From Firmicutes bacterium UBA5389 (GTDB lineage Bacteria; Bacillota; DTU025): a stretch of DNA of 6,169 bases. The translations under genes were made by a program, and so were the position numbers. The DNA lies in assembly GCA_002409965.1 (NCBI GenBank), contig DHON01000075.1, positions 1-6,169 of the forward strand. The letters run 5' to 3'. Below, in pieces: positions 1 through 5,903 of the stretch (positions within the stretch are counted from its first letter, which is position 1; each line of letters opens with the position of its first letter). The notes beneath the pieces were generated by a model. That model had not been told where the DNA came from and did not search any database. It was given only the letters and a program-made list of their open reading frames with translations.

Positions 1-2
1 CG

Positions 3-344
3 AAGTGCGAGATCGACACCACGCACCCTTGGATGATCGAGATTGGGCACAACGTGTCCATCACCGAGGGCGTGACCATCCTCACGCACGGCTACGACTG
101 GAGCGTCTTCAAGGGAAAGTACGGCGACGTGCTGGGCAGCGCCGGGCACGTGCGCATCGGGGACAACGTTTTCATCGGCATGAACTCGACCATCCTCAAG
201 GGCGTGGAGATTGGTGACAATGTCGTCATCGGCGCGGGGAGTGTCGTGACCAAGAGCATCCCCTCGGACAGCGTCGCCGTGGGCGACCCCTGCTGCGTCA
301 TAGGCGACATCAACTCCTACCTGGAGAAGCGCCGGGCGGCATAG
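3..344 (+). CDS. Hexapeptide-repeat (left-handed beta-helix) acyltransferase, 3' part only
   Basis: This is the C-terminal 113 residues of an O-acetyltransferase of the LbH/hexapeptide family; its start lies left of the window. The reading frame is open from base 3, and the first internal Met (base 33) falls in the middle of a conserved stretch (HPWMIEIGHNVSI), so it is not the true start. Isoleucine-rich hexapeptide turns are visible (IEIGHNVSITEG, VRIGDNVFIG, VEIGDNVVIGAGSVVTK). The THGYDWSV segment supplies the His expected to act as catalytic base in this family. The C-terminus (IPSDSVAVGDPCCVIGDI) is the usual cap after the helix. Family members use acetyl-CoA to acetylate sugars or nucleotide sugars in the cytoplasm. 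Its position 19 nt before a flippase gene suggests it decorates the repeat unit of this cluster. The exact acceptor sugar cannot be read from sequence. Confidence 0.9.
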   Translation, partial: KCEIDTTHPWMIEIGHNVSITEGVTILTHGYDWSVFKGKYGDVLGSAGHVRIGDNVFIGMNSTILKGVEIGDNVVIGAGSVVTKSIPSDSVAVGDPCCVIGDINSYLEKRRAA

Positions 345-363
345 GGATTCGGATTCTGACTAT

Positions 364-1812
364 ATGATGAAACCATTGCTGGATAAGATACGGAATCGCT
401 ACACAGCACTATCCAAGGTGAAGCGCGCCACGCTGTGGATTACCCTCAGTGGCTTTGTTCTGCGCGGCATATCGTTCATCACGGTACCCATCTTCACGCG
501 TCTGCTCACCACCTCGGAGTATGGTTCCTTCAGTGTCTACCAGAGCTGGGAGAGCGTCTTCGTTTATGTGGTGACCCTTGGCGTGGCCTACGGCGGTTTC
601 AACAACGGCATGGTGCGCTACTCCGAGGACAAGGAGGGCTACACCACATCCGTGATGGGGCTCATCTGTACCATGGGTGCGGCCTGGCTTGTCCTTGCGT
701 TCATATTCCAGGAACAGGCCTCGGCGCTCACCGGTATGCCGGATGCGTACGTGCTGTTCATGCTCGTCGAGGTGGTCGCATCAGAGATATATGATGTCTG
801 GGCCTGTCGCGCTCGCTATGACTTCGAGTACCGCAAAGTGGTGACTGCGGCGATTGTGCTTGCGGTTGGCGTCCCAGCCCTTGGCATACCTTTCGTGATA
901 CTCGCTCAAGACAAGGTCCTGGCACGTATCCTCTCGTTCATCATCGTATACGTGGGAATCGCCGTGGCTCTCGGCGGGGCGACGCTCCGGCGCAGCAAGA
1001 CATTCTTCAAAAAGGACTACTGGCGCTTCACACTCGCTTTCAACATCCCGCTGCTGCCCCACTACCTCTCCCAGGTCGTGCTCAGCTCCTCTGACCGGAT
1101 CATGATCGGTCAGATGTGCAGCAGTGCTGACGCGGGCGTGTACAGCATCGCCTATTCTGCGGGCATGATCATGACCGTGCTCACAAGCTCTCTCAACTCG
1201 ACCGTCATCCCATGGCTGTACCGCAAGATCAGGGCGGGCGAGTATGGTCGCGTCAACAAGGTGGGGCTCGAGATCCTCGGCATGCTGGCAGTGCTCATCC
1301 TCATGATGGACGCCCTTGCGCCGGAGATCGTCGCCATCCTCGCGCCTTCCAAGTACGGTGAGGCGCTGGGCCTCGTGCCGGTGATCGCCGCCAGCGTTTT
1401 CTTCATGTACCTGTACTCGTTCTGCTCCAACATCGAGTTCTTCTGGGAGGAGACGCGGGTGGCCACTGTTGCCTCCGTTGTGGCGGCCGTGCTCAACTTA
1501 GCCCTCAACGCCTTGTTCATACCGATTTTTGGCTACAGGGCTGCGGGTTACACGACGCTTTCCTGCTACGTGGTGCTCGGCGTCACGCACTATGTCTTCG
1601 CGCAGCGTGTGGCGCGAGAGAAAGTCGGCAAAGGCCTTCTCGACGGCAAGACCATGTGGGCCATGGCTGCAGCGCTCGTTGTCGTGTCATTTGCTTTCGC
1701 AGGCCTCTACCCCTATCCGATCGCACGCTATGCGGTGCTCGGGGTCACGGTCGCTGTCTGCTTTTTCAAGAGGAAGGCGATTCTCAACAGGATTAGGGAG
1801 GTCCGCTCGTGA
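364..1812 (+). CDS. Wzx-type polysaccharide flippase (MOP superfamily)
   Basis: A 482-residue polytopic membrane protein of the size usual for Wzx/RfbX-type flippases, which move undecaprenyl-linked repeat units to the outer face of the membrane. A basic N-terminus (residues 1-21) is followed by about 12 hydrophobic segments, for example near residues 22-46, 97-115, 159-181, 187-205, 301-316, 337-352, 366-387 and 432-470. The segment around residues 229-250 (PLLPHYLSQVVL then SSSDRIMIG) is a recognisable flippase signature, as is TRLLTTSEYGSFSVYQSW near residue 45. Two Met codons stand in tandem (364 and 367) and I took the first; no strong ribosome site is visible before either. The gene follows the acetyltransferase by 19 nt and overlaps the next gene by 4 nt (GTGA), so it sits inside an operon. 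The superfamily is clear, the transported glycan is not. Confidence 0.93.
   Translation: MMKPLLDKIRNRYTALSKVKRATLWITLSGFVLRGISFITVPIFTRLLTTSEYGSFSVYQSWESVFVYVVTLGVAYGGFNNGMVRYSEDKEGYTTSVMGLICTMGAAWLVLAFIFQEQASALTGMPDAYVLFMLVEVVASEIYDVWACRARYDFEYRKVVTAAIVLAVGVPALGIPFVILAQDKVLARILSFIIVYVGIAVALGGATLRRSKTFFKKDYWRFTLAFNIPLLPHYLSQVVLSSSDRIMIGQMCSSADAGVYSIAYSAGMIMTVLTSSLNSTVIPWLYRKIRAGEYGRVNKVGLEILGMLAVLILMMDALAPEIVAILAPSKYGEALGLVPVIAASVFFMYLYSFCSNIEFFWEETRVATVASVVAAVLNLALNALFIPIFGYRAAGYTTLSCYVVLGVTHYVFAQRVAREKVGKGLLDGKTMWAMAAALVVVSFAFAGLYPYPIARYAVLGVTVAVCFFKRKAILNRIREVRS
1795..1802 (+). promoter_or_regulatory. Ribosome binding site for the pyruvyl transferase GTG start
   Basis: AGGGAGGT lies 6 nt before the GTG at 1809, inside the last codons of the flippase gene. 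It supports the GTG start and the 4-nt GTGA overlap with the flippase stop, an arrangement typical of translational coupling. Confidence 0.75.
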
Positions 1813-2936
1813 CGTCGAAAACGATATACGTCTCTACCATCATTGACACGTTCAACTACGGGACGGTCATGCAGGCTGTGGCCACGAGGGATGTCCTCTC
1901 GGCCTATGGCGGGCCTGTCTTCATTGACTACTACCGTCCCCAGTGGACACCCGAGGGCCACAAGGCGATGTGCTTGGAGAGACCTGGGAATCCCCTGGCG
2001 AACAGGCTTCGCTACCTAATCACATCGTCCAACTGGAACTGGCAGAGGAGGATGTTCCGGGAGTTCCTCGAGCGCGAGCTCGACCTCTGCGAAGTAGGGC
2101 CGTACTTGGAGGGTGGGGAGTTCGACCCCAATGCCGTTTACTGCGTTGGCAGCGACCAGACCTGGAATTTCATCGACAACGAGGGGCTCGACCCGGTCTA
2201 CTTCCTCACCAATGTGTCGGACGAGCACAAGAAGATCGCTTTCTCGGCGAGCTTTGGGCGGACCTCGCTCGGCGAGGAGGAGGCCGAGCTCACACGACGT
2301 GCGCTCGCGGGATTCGATGCGATTTCGGTTCGCGAGAGCTCAAGCGTTGCGATATTGAGGTCGCTGGGGCTTGACGGCGTCGCCCTCAAGGATCCGGTCC
2401 TGCTTTGCGACCCCGGACTTTGGCGGAGGCTTGCGGGTGGGGTTTCGCGGGCCACCGCGCCCTACGTGCTCGTGTACCGCCTCAACGAGAACGAGTCTAT
2501 CCTTGGCTACGCGAAGACGCTTGCCGAGGAGATGGGCTACGAGTTGAGGCTCGTGACCTTCAGCCCCCGCCAGTCCCTTCACGCCGGACATGGCATCCAT
2601 GCGGTGATGCAGCCAAGTCCCAGCGAGTGGCTCGCGCTCTTCAGGGACGCCGCCTATGTCGTGACTGACTCGTTCCATGGCACGTGCTTCTCTCTTGCCT
2701 TCGAGAGGCCAATGACCGTGTTCGACCCGCCGCAGTATTCCGTGAGGCTCACGGATGTGCTGAGGGACTTCGGTCTCAGCGACCGTGAGGTTCCCTGCGA
2801 CGCCAATCCGGAGTCGGTCGACGTCCACACCAGAGATGTCGATTGGAGTTCCGTCGGCGCGCTCAAGGCCCGCTTCGCCTGCGAGGCTCGGGACTTCCTC
2901 GACGGCTGCGTCGGGGAGGGGGCGTCCCGTGACTGA
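1809..2936 (+). CDS. Polysaccharide pyruvyl transferase family protein
   Basis: A 375-residue cytoplasmic enzyme of the polysaccharide pyruvyl transferase family (CsaB/WcaK type), which transfers pyruvate from phosphoenolpyruvate to a sugar as a ketal. Family landmarks appear in order: an N-terminal TFNYGTVMQA (residues 14-23), VGSDQTWN (113-120), FSASFG (145-150), a beta-strand/turn with SVRESSS (173-179), DPVLL (195-199), and the strongly conserved DSFHGTCFSLAFERP (287-301). The His in SFHGT is the residue usually tied to activity. Length is normal for the family. The start is GTG at 1809, with a good ribosome site and overlap with the flippase; the end overlaps the next gene by 8 nt. Pyruvyl groups give the glycan negative charge, and this gene with the acetyltransferase implies a decorated acidic polymer (inference). 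The acceptor sugar is unknown. Confidence 0.93.
   Translation: MTSKTIYVSTIIDTFNYGTVMQAVATRDVLSAYGGPVFIDYYRPQWTPEGHKAMCLERPGNPLANRLRYLITSSNWNWQRRMFREFLERELDLCEVGPYLEGGEFDPNAVYCVGSDQTWNFIDNEGLDPVYFLTNVSDEHKKIAFSASFGRTSLGEEEAELTRRALAGFDAISVRESSSVAILRSLGLDGVALKDPVLLCDPGLWRRLAGGVSRATAPYVLVYRLNENESILGYAKTLAEEMGYELRLVTFSPRQSLHAGHGIHAVMQPSPSEWLALFRDAAYVVTDSFHGTCFSLAFERPMTVFDPPQYSVRLTDVLRDFGLSDREVPCDANPESVDVHTRDVDWSSVGALKARFACEARDFLDGCVGEGASRD
2913..2922 (+). promoter_or_regulatory. Ribosome binding site for the glycosyltransferase GTG start
   Basis: GGGGAGGGGG sits 6 nt before the GTG at 2929. It decides the start: the longer reading from 2785 would overlap the upstream gene by about 150 nt and adds a low-complexity, Pro/Ser/Arg-rich leader not seen in this family, whereas GTG at 2929 puts the conserved SVIVPAYN strand at residue 9. 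Confidence 0.75.
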
Positions 2937-3879
2937 TGTCGATGAGCTGCTCAGCGTGATCGTTCCTGCGTACAACGCCCAGGAATGGCTGCCCCAGTGC
3001 CTGGACTCCATCCTCGTGCAGACGTATCGTAATCTGGAACTCATCGTTGTCGATGACGGGAGCACCGATGGTACCGGCGAGCTCTGTGATGGCTATGCGC
3101 TTCGTGACCCCCGTGTGCGGATTCTGCACGTACCCAACGGTGGGCCGGGGGTTGCGAGAAAAACCGGCCTCGACAGCTCCGGGGGGGGGTGGGTCGCCTT
3201 CGTGGACTCTGATGACTGGGTTGATTCGCGTATGTTTGAGGTGCTGATTGCGGCTGCCCATGAACATGGTGCGGATATCTCGGGGTGTGCCCCCTGTAAC
3301 GAGCGACCGGACGGCAGCAGGTGGAGCAACTTTTCCGACTGTTCTTCGGGGCCAGTTAGCGGAAAGCGCTGCAATCTCGATATCCTTTACCAGACGGGCC
3401 ACGCTTGGGGTGCTATGTGGGGCAAGATTTACCGACGGGAGATCTTCGACGGTATAGAATTTCCGAGTCTAAGTAACCTCGAAGATTACGTAGTGATGAC
3501 TAGGGTTTACGACAGGGTTCCGAAGATATGGTTTAGCGAGGAGCAGCTGTACCATCACTGTTTGAGGGAGGGCTCTCTCAGCTCGGGAGGCTTTTCGCGG
3601 TCGAAGATTCGTAGTATCGATGCGGCAGAGACTATCAGAAAATACTTCGCTGACGGTCACGCTGGAGCTGAGATGCTTGGCGGAGCCGACAGCCTTGTGC
3701 TCAGAATGTACGCGCAGATGCTCTGGCTGTGGCGAAAGGCTGGCGCCCCTGACAGACATTGGGTTCTTCAAGAGAGACGGGCTGGCGTCATTAAAGCTTT
3801 AGGAAGATTCATCCGGAACTCCCGAAAGCAGCGGGGTGACGGCAAACTTGTCGCGATATTGCTCCTCTCCATACTATAA
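2929..3879 (+). CDS. Glycosyltransferase family 2 (GT-A fold), EpsJ-like
   Basis: A 316-residue GT2 enzyme that moves a sugar from a nucleotide donor to the lipid-linked glycan at the inner membrane face. Key parts from the GTG start: SVIVPAYNAQEWL (residues 9-21), VVDDGSTD nucleotide-binding motif (40-47), NGGPGVARKTGLD (70-82), the metal-binding DSDDW (93-97), and a C-terminal half with WGKIYRREIFDGIEFP (164-179) followed by the acidic ED pair of NLEDY (183-187) that usually holds the catalytic base. Length is near normal (about 320-340), so the gene looks intact. The 5' end overlaps the pyruvyl transferase by 8 nt (GTGACTGA). A run of nine G encodes Gly85-Gly87 directly before the metal site; one base more or less would stop translation at once. 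Base composition changes along the gene: GC-rich at first, about 45% in a block sampled at 3481-3540. Donor and acceptor are unknown. Confidence 0.92.
   Translation: MTDVDELLSVIVPAYNAQEWLPQCLDSILVQTYRNLELIVVDDGSTDGTGELCDGYALRDPRVRILHVPNGGPGVARKTGLDSSGGGWVAFVDSDDWVDSRMFEVLIAAAHEHGADISGCAPCNERPDGSRWSNFSDCSSGPVSGKRCNLDILYQTGHAWGAMWGKIYRREIFDGIEFPSLSNLEDYVVMTRVYDRVPKIWFSEEQLYHHCLREGSLSSGGFSRSKIRSIDAAETIRKYFADGHAGAEMLGGADSLVLRMYAQMLWLWRKAGAPDRHWVLQERRAGVIKALGRFIRNSRKQRGDGKLVAILLLSIL
3181..3189 (+). repeat. Nine-G homopolymer inside the glycosyltransferase
   Basis: Nine consecutive G encode three Gly codons (residues 85-87). At nine G the gene reads through to DSDDW and the natural stop. With ten G the frame would meet TGA at 3210-3212; with eight it would meet TGA at 3245-3247. 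The tract therefore has the layout of an on/off slippage switch. It is a single-sequence observation, and assembly error in the homopolymer is also possible. Confidence 0.6.
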
Positions 3880-3932
3880 ACGGATGGAAACCGCGTGCAT
3901 TTAAATGCCATTTGCAAGGAAGACACGGAGTT

Positions 3933-4402
3933 ATTGATGGCATACAGAAGCGAGTAACCCCACAGAGTGGGAAGGTTAGCATGGCTGTTCCTATCTACAA
4001 CGTGCAGGAGCATCTTAAGCGCGGTGTAACTTCTCTTTTTCAGTAGGGCTACAAGATTATCGAGGTTGTCCTTCTTTCAAGCTCATTCGTGAGGTACGGT
4101 TTAGTGAGTACATCTGGTATGAAGAAGGGATGCTTTTCGATATCTAAGACCTCAGTCTCGTGAAGAAGATCTCAGTCGGTAATAGTCCAGATTACTATCA
4201 AATCATTATTCCTGGTAGGGCTATGAGGAAGTTCAGCCTTGCAAGTAGCTACTGCGACATTGTGTCGCTCTGGCTTTCAGAAGGCGGGGTAAGGTAGACA
4301 ACGCTTTGTCTCCTTTACTATATTGCGTTGAAGGTGATGGCTAGCCGGTTTGCAAGTGAGGTTGGCGAATTGGTCGAGAGTCTCAAGAAGGTCGCTCTTT
4401 GA
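3933..4402 (+). pseudogene. Decayed family 2 glycosyltransferase, internally deleted and with stops
   Basis: About 470 nt retain both ends of a GT2 enzyme but not its middle. The N-terminal part is read from about 3933 (no clear start codon; ATT stands where ATG might be expected) and gives KVSMAVPIYNVQEHLKRG, TSLFQ, then TAG at 4044-4046, then YKIIEVV up to about 4073, matching the usual SVIVPVYNVE...SLLNQTYKNIEIIVV pattern. The reading then jumps frame near 4074-4079 to KLIREV, YEEGMLFDI, TAA (4145-4147), DLSLVKKISVGN, SPDYYQ, PGRAMRKFSL, matching the KLYRRE...EGMLFEDMD...YYYR...GS region of intact enzymes. Another TAG lies at 4295-4297, and the frame ends at TGA 4400-4402. Compared with the intact neighbour, roughly residues 42-165 are missing, including DDGSTD and DSDD, so it cannot be active. 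It differs greatly from the intact GT2 upstream, so it is not a recent tandem copy. Confidence 0.82.
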
Positions 4403-4439
4403 GCACAAAAGAGCGCCCTATTCTTGTCCATACCGTACT

Positions 4440-4444
4440 GGAGG
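4440..4444 (+). promoter_or_regulatory. Ribosome binding site deciding the ATG start of the FrhB-like gene
   Basis: GGAGG is 8 nt before ATG 4453. The frame is open back to a TTG at 4399 (with AAGG 7 nt before it), which would add 18 residues, but those lie ahead of the ferredoxin domain and do not resemble the usual short N-terminus of this family. ATG at 4453 is preferred. Confidence 0.65.
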
Positions 4445-4452
4445 TGGGTGTG

Positions 4453-5616
4453 ATGGAGCCTTATACCGTCTGCTCACCCGCGCAATGCGCGGGTTGCATG
4501 GCGTGTGTCGATGTGTGCCCTAAGTCGGCCATCAGGATTTCTGATTCGGTCGAGCACATGGATGCCTTGATTGATGGTTCGCTCTGCATACGCTGTGGTC
4601 AATGTCACCAGGTGTGTCAGGTCAATCATCCTGCCGACTTCCGTCGTACTATCGAGAGTTGGCAGGGTTGGGCTTCGCCCGACATTCGTGAGGGGAGCTC
4701 GTCAGGCGGTTTCGCCTCGGCAATAATGAGGGCGTTTGTAGCTGGTGGCGGTACGGTAGCATCATGTCGTCTAGAGGATGGTGATTTCCGGTTCGCTCTT
4801 GCTAGGACTCAGGAGGAGCTTGAGGGCTTTGCCGGCTCCAAATATGCGAAGAGCAACCCATCGGGAATCTATCGTTCTGTGGTCAGAGAACTCGAGGATG
4901 GCTCCACTGTGCTCTTCATTGGGCTTCCCTGCCAGGTGTCTGCCATACGTAACTTTGTCGGACGTCGGAAGAGCGGGGCGCTCTTAGAGAGGCTCTACAC
5001 CATCGATCTCATCTGTCATGGAACGCCGTCAATCAAGATTCTGCAGCAGACGCTTCGCGATTACAGCTACGATTTGAATGATGTCGGAAGAATTTGGTTT
5101 CGTCGCAATACCGAGTTCGGTCTGTGCACGGACTTTCGGAGGCTAGTTCCGGGCGGCTGCACAGATGCCTATACCATGGCCTTCCTAGGAGGTATTTGTT
5201 ACACACGCAACTGCCACAGCTGTCGCTATGCGACGGGTGAGCGCGTTGGTGATCTTACCCTTGGAGATTCCTGGGGGACCAATTTTACGGATGAGGAGTC
5301 GGACGGCATTTCGCTTGCCCTGGTGCAGACGCAAAAGGGCAGAGAACTTCTCGATATGGCTGGGCTCAAGCTAAGAGAGGTTGACTATGCGAATGCCGTC
5401 GCGAACAACCGACAGCTTCGACACCCAACTGAGGTGACGCCTGAACGTGGAAAGTTCTTTAGCTTCTATGAGAGAACGGGTTCGGTTAGGAAGGCGGTCC
5501 TTGCAGTGTGGCCGAAGCGTGCAATGAAGCAGCGCGTTAAGGAAGTGCTTGTTAGGATCGGACTGATTTCGGAGGGGGGGGTCGCCCATCTATGTGATTG
5601 GCCTCGTTTTGGATAG
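4453..5616 (+). CDS. FrhB/FdhB-like iron-sulfur protein (coenzyme F420 hydrogenase/dehydrogenase beta-subunit family) of a polysaccharide cluster
   Basis: A 387-residue cytoplasmic redox protein. The N-terminus holds two ferredoxin-type [4Fe-4S] motifs: C12-x2-C15-x2-C18-x3-C22-P and C45-x2-C48-x2-C51-x3-C55. The FrhB N-terminal domain follows (GSSSGGFASA near residues 81-90, GSKYAKS 128-134, FIGLPCQVSAIR 155-166), then the FrhB/FdhB C-terminal domain (DLICHGTPS 185-193, NCHSCRYA 253-260, VGDLTLGDSWG 265-275). Family members move electrons between Fe-S centres and a flavin or deazaflavin; many bacterial copies sit in exopolysaccharide loci beside pyruvyl transferases, as here, with unknown substrate. 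F420 use should not be assumed from the family name. It lies 50 nt after the decayed glycosyltransferase with no terminator between, so it is probably cotranscribed. GC is about 50% in a sampled block, lower than the genes at the left. A run of eight G near the 3' end (5574-5581) sits in the variable tail, so slippage there would alter only the last dozen or so residues. Confidence 0.9.
   Translation: MEPYTVCSPAQCAGCMACVDVCPKSAIRISDSVEHMDALIDGSLCIRCGQCHQVCQVNHPADFRRTIESWQGWASPDIREGSSSGGFASAIMRAFVAGGGTVASCRLEDGDFRFALARTQEELEGFAGSKYAKSNPSGIYRSVVRELEDGSTVLFIGLPCQVSAIRNFVGRRKSGALLERLYTIDLICHGTPSIKILQQTLRDYSYDLNDVGRIWFRRNTEFGLCTDFRRLVPGGCTDAYTMAFLGGICYTRNCHSCRYATGERVGDLTLGDSWGTNFTDEESDGISLALVQTQKGRELLDMAGLKLREVDYANAVANNRQLRHPTEVTPERGKFFSFYERTGSVRKAVLAVWPKRAMKQRVKEVLVRIGLISEGGVAHLCDWPRFG
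5574..5581 (+). repeat. Eight-G homopolymer near the 3' end of the FrhB-like gene
   Basis: Eight G in a row follow a GA in codons for Glu-Gly-Gly-Val. As written the frame ends at TAG 5614-5616. One extra G would end it after a few codons (Gly-Gly-Gly-Arg-Pro-Ser-Met then TGA); one fewer would give a different tail of about 16 residues. The conserved domains lie upstream, so the effect would be mild. Confidence 0.55.
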
Positions 5617-5711
5617 TGACTTGGAGTAACACACGTGGGGTAATGTCACCATGGCATACTCTTCTGGTCTGCAGACCTGACTTGCTAGGATAACGAGCGA
5701 ATACTTGAAAG
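5617..5711. other. Non-coding stretch after the FrhB-like gene
   Basis: No supported gene. The only small open frame with ATG, at 5651, has nine codons. A 12-bp palindrome (GGTCTGCAGACC, 5666-5677) is present but short, and I assign it no role. Confidence 0.5.
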
Positions 5712-5746
5712 TTGGGCGCCAAAGCATCGATAGCTTTGGCGCCCAA
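5712..5746 (+). terminator. Strong hairpin, probable transcription terminator of the polysaccharide operon
   Basis: A perfect 14-bp inverted repeat, TTGGGCGCCAAAGC and GCTTTGGCGCCCAA, surrounds a 7-nt loop (ATCGATA). It starts 96 nt after the FrhB-like stop and ahead of a run without clear genes, as expected for an operon end. No T-run follows (TATCACAAG), so it is not a textbook intrinsic terminator; hairpins without a U-tract are, however, often proposed as terminators in GC-rich Gram-positives. Because the stem is symmetric it could also serve the opposite strand. Confidence 0.55.
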
Positions 5747-5903
5747 TATCACAAGCGAGGGTTCTACATACAAGAAGCGAGGTAAAAAAACACGGTCGAA
5801 TCGAATGGAGGACTCCCTTACAAAAGTGCAGAAGTCTATGGACAGAAGGGGGTGGTACCGCTTTTCCGTACCAACCTCGCTGTTCACTTTTATGTTGCCA
5901 TAA
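5747..5903. other. Non-coding or degenerate stretch between the hairpin and the SH3b relic
   Basis: No gene is supported on either strand. It contains two AAGCGAGG copies (5753-5760 and 5775-5782), an inverted partner ACCTCGCT at 5874-5881, a seven-A run at 5784-5790, and the T-box-like core listed separately. It may be a leader region or more of the decayed gene whose SH3b part follows. Confidence 0.4.
5847..5861 (+). promoter_or_regulatory. T-box-like core sequence (tentative)
   Basis: AGGGGGTGGTACCGC contains GGGTGGTACCGC (5850-5861), which agrees with the GGGTGGNACCGC core of the T-box antiterminator that binds the tRNA acceptor end. Against a working riboswitch: two extra G follow the A of the AGGG motif, I cannot recognise a Stem I with a specifier loop upstream, the 3' strand of the antiterminator is not clear, and no aminoacyl-tRNA synthetase or amino-acid gene follows. 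TGGTAC/GTACCA (5853-5858, 5868-5873) can also form a simple small hairpin. It may be a relic or chance. Confidence 0.22.

Noticed and set aside
2785..2928. Upstream extension of the glycosyltransferase to an ATG at 2785
   Set aside because: It would overlap the pyruvyl transferase by about 150 nt and adds a Pro/Ser/Arg-rich leader; GTG 2929 has a strong ribosome site and places the first beta strand as in the family.
2340..3065. Long minus-strand open frame (241 codons)
   Set aside because: It lies opposite the well-supported pyruvyl transferase and the start of the glycosyltransferase, has no recognisable domain, and is typical of antisense open frames in GC-rich DNA.
2863..3402. Minus-strand open frame (179 codons)
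   Set aside because: Antisense to the conserved DDGSTD/DSDD half of the glycosyltransferase, with a Pro/Arg-rich low-complexity C-terminus; a shadow frame.
3897..3908. GCATTTAAATGC palindrome between the two glycosyltransferases
   Set aside because: Twelve bases with no loop and no flanking symmetry; too short to call an operator or terminator without other copies.
5705..5733. TTGAAA as a possible -35 box before the SH3b relic
   Set aside because: The position 17 nt downstream falls inside the hairpin and reads CGATAG, a poor -10 match, so no promoter is called.
5712..5903. Small plus-strand frame (63 codons) starting in the hairpin
   Set aside because: Its first dozen residues are just the inverted repeat translated, and it has no ribosome site or family resemblance. 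Its stop is the TAA before the SH3b linker, but the composition does not look like a linker or enzyme end.
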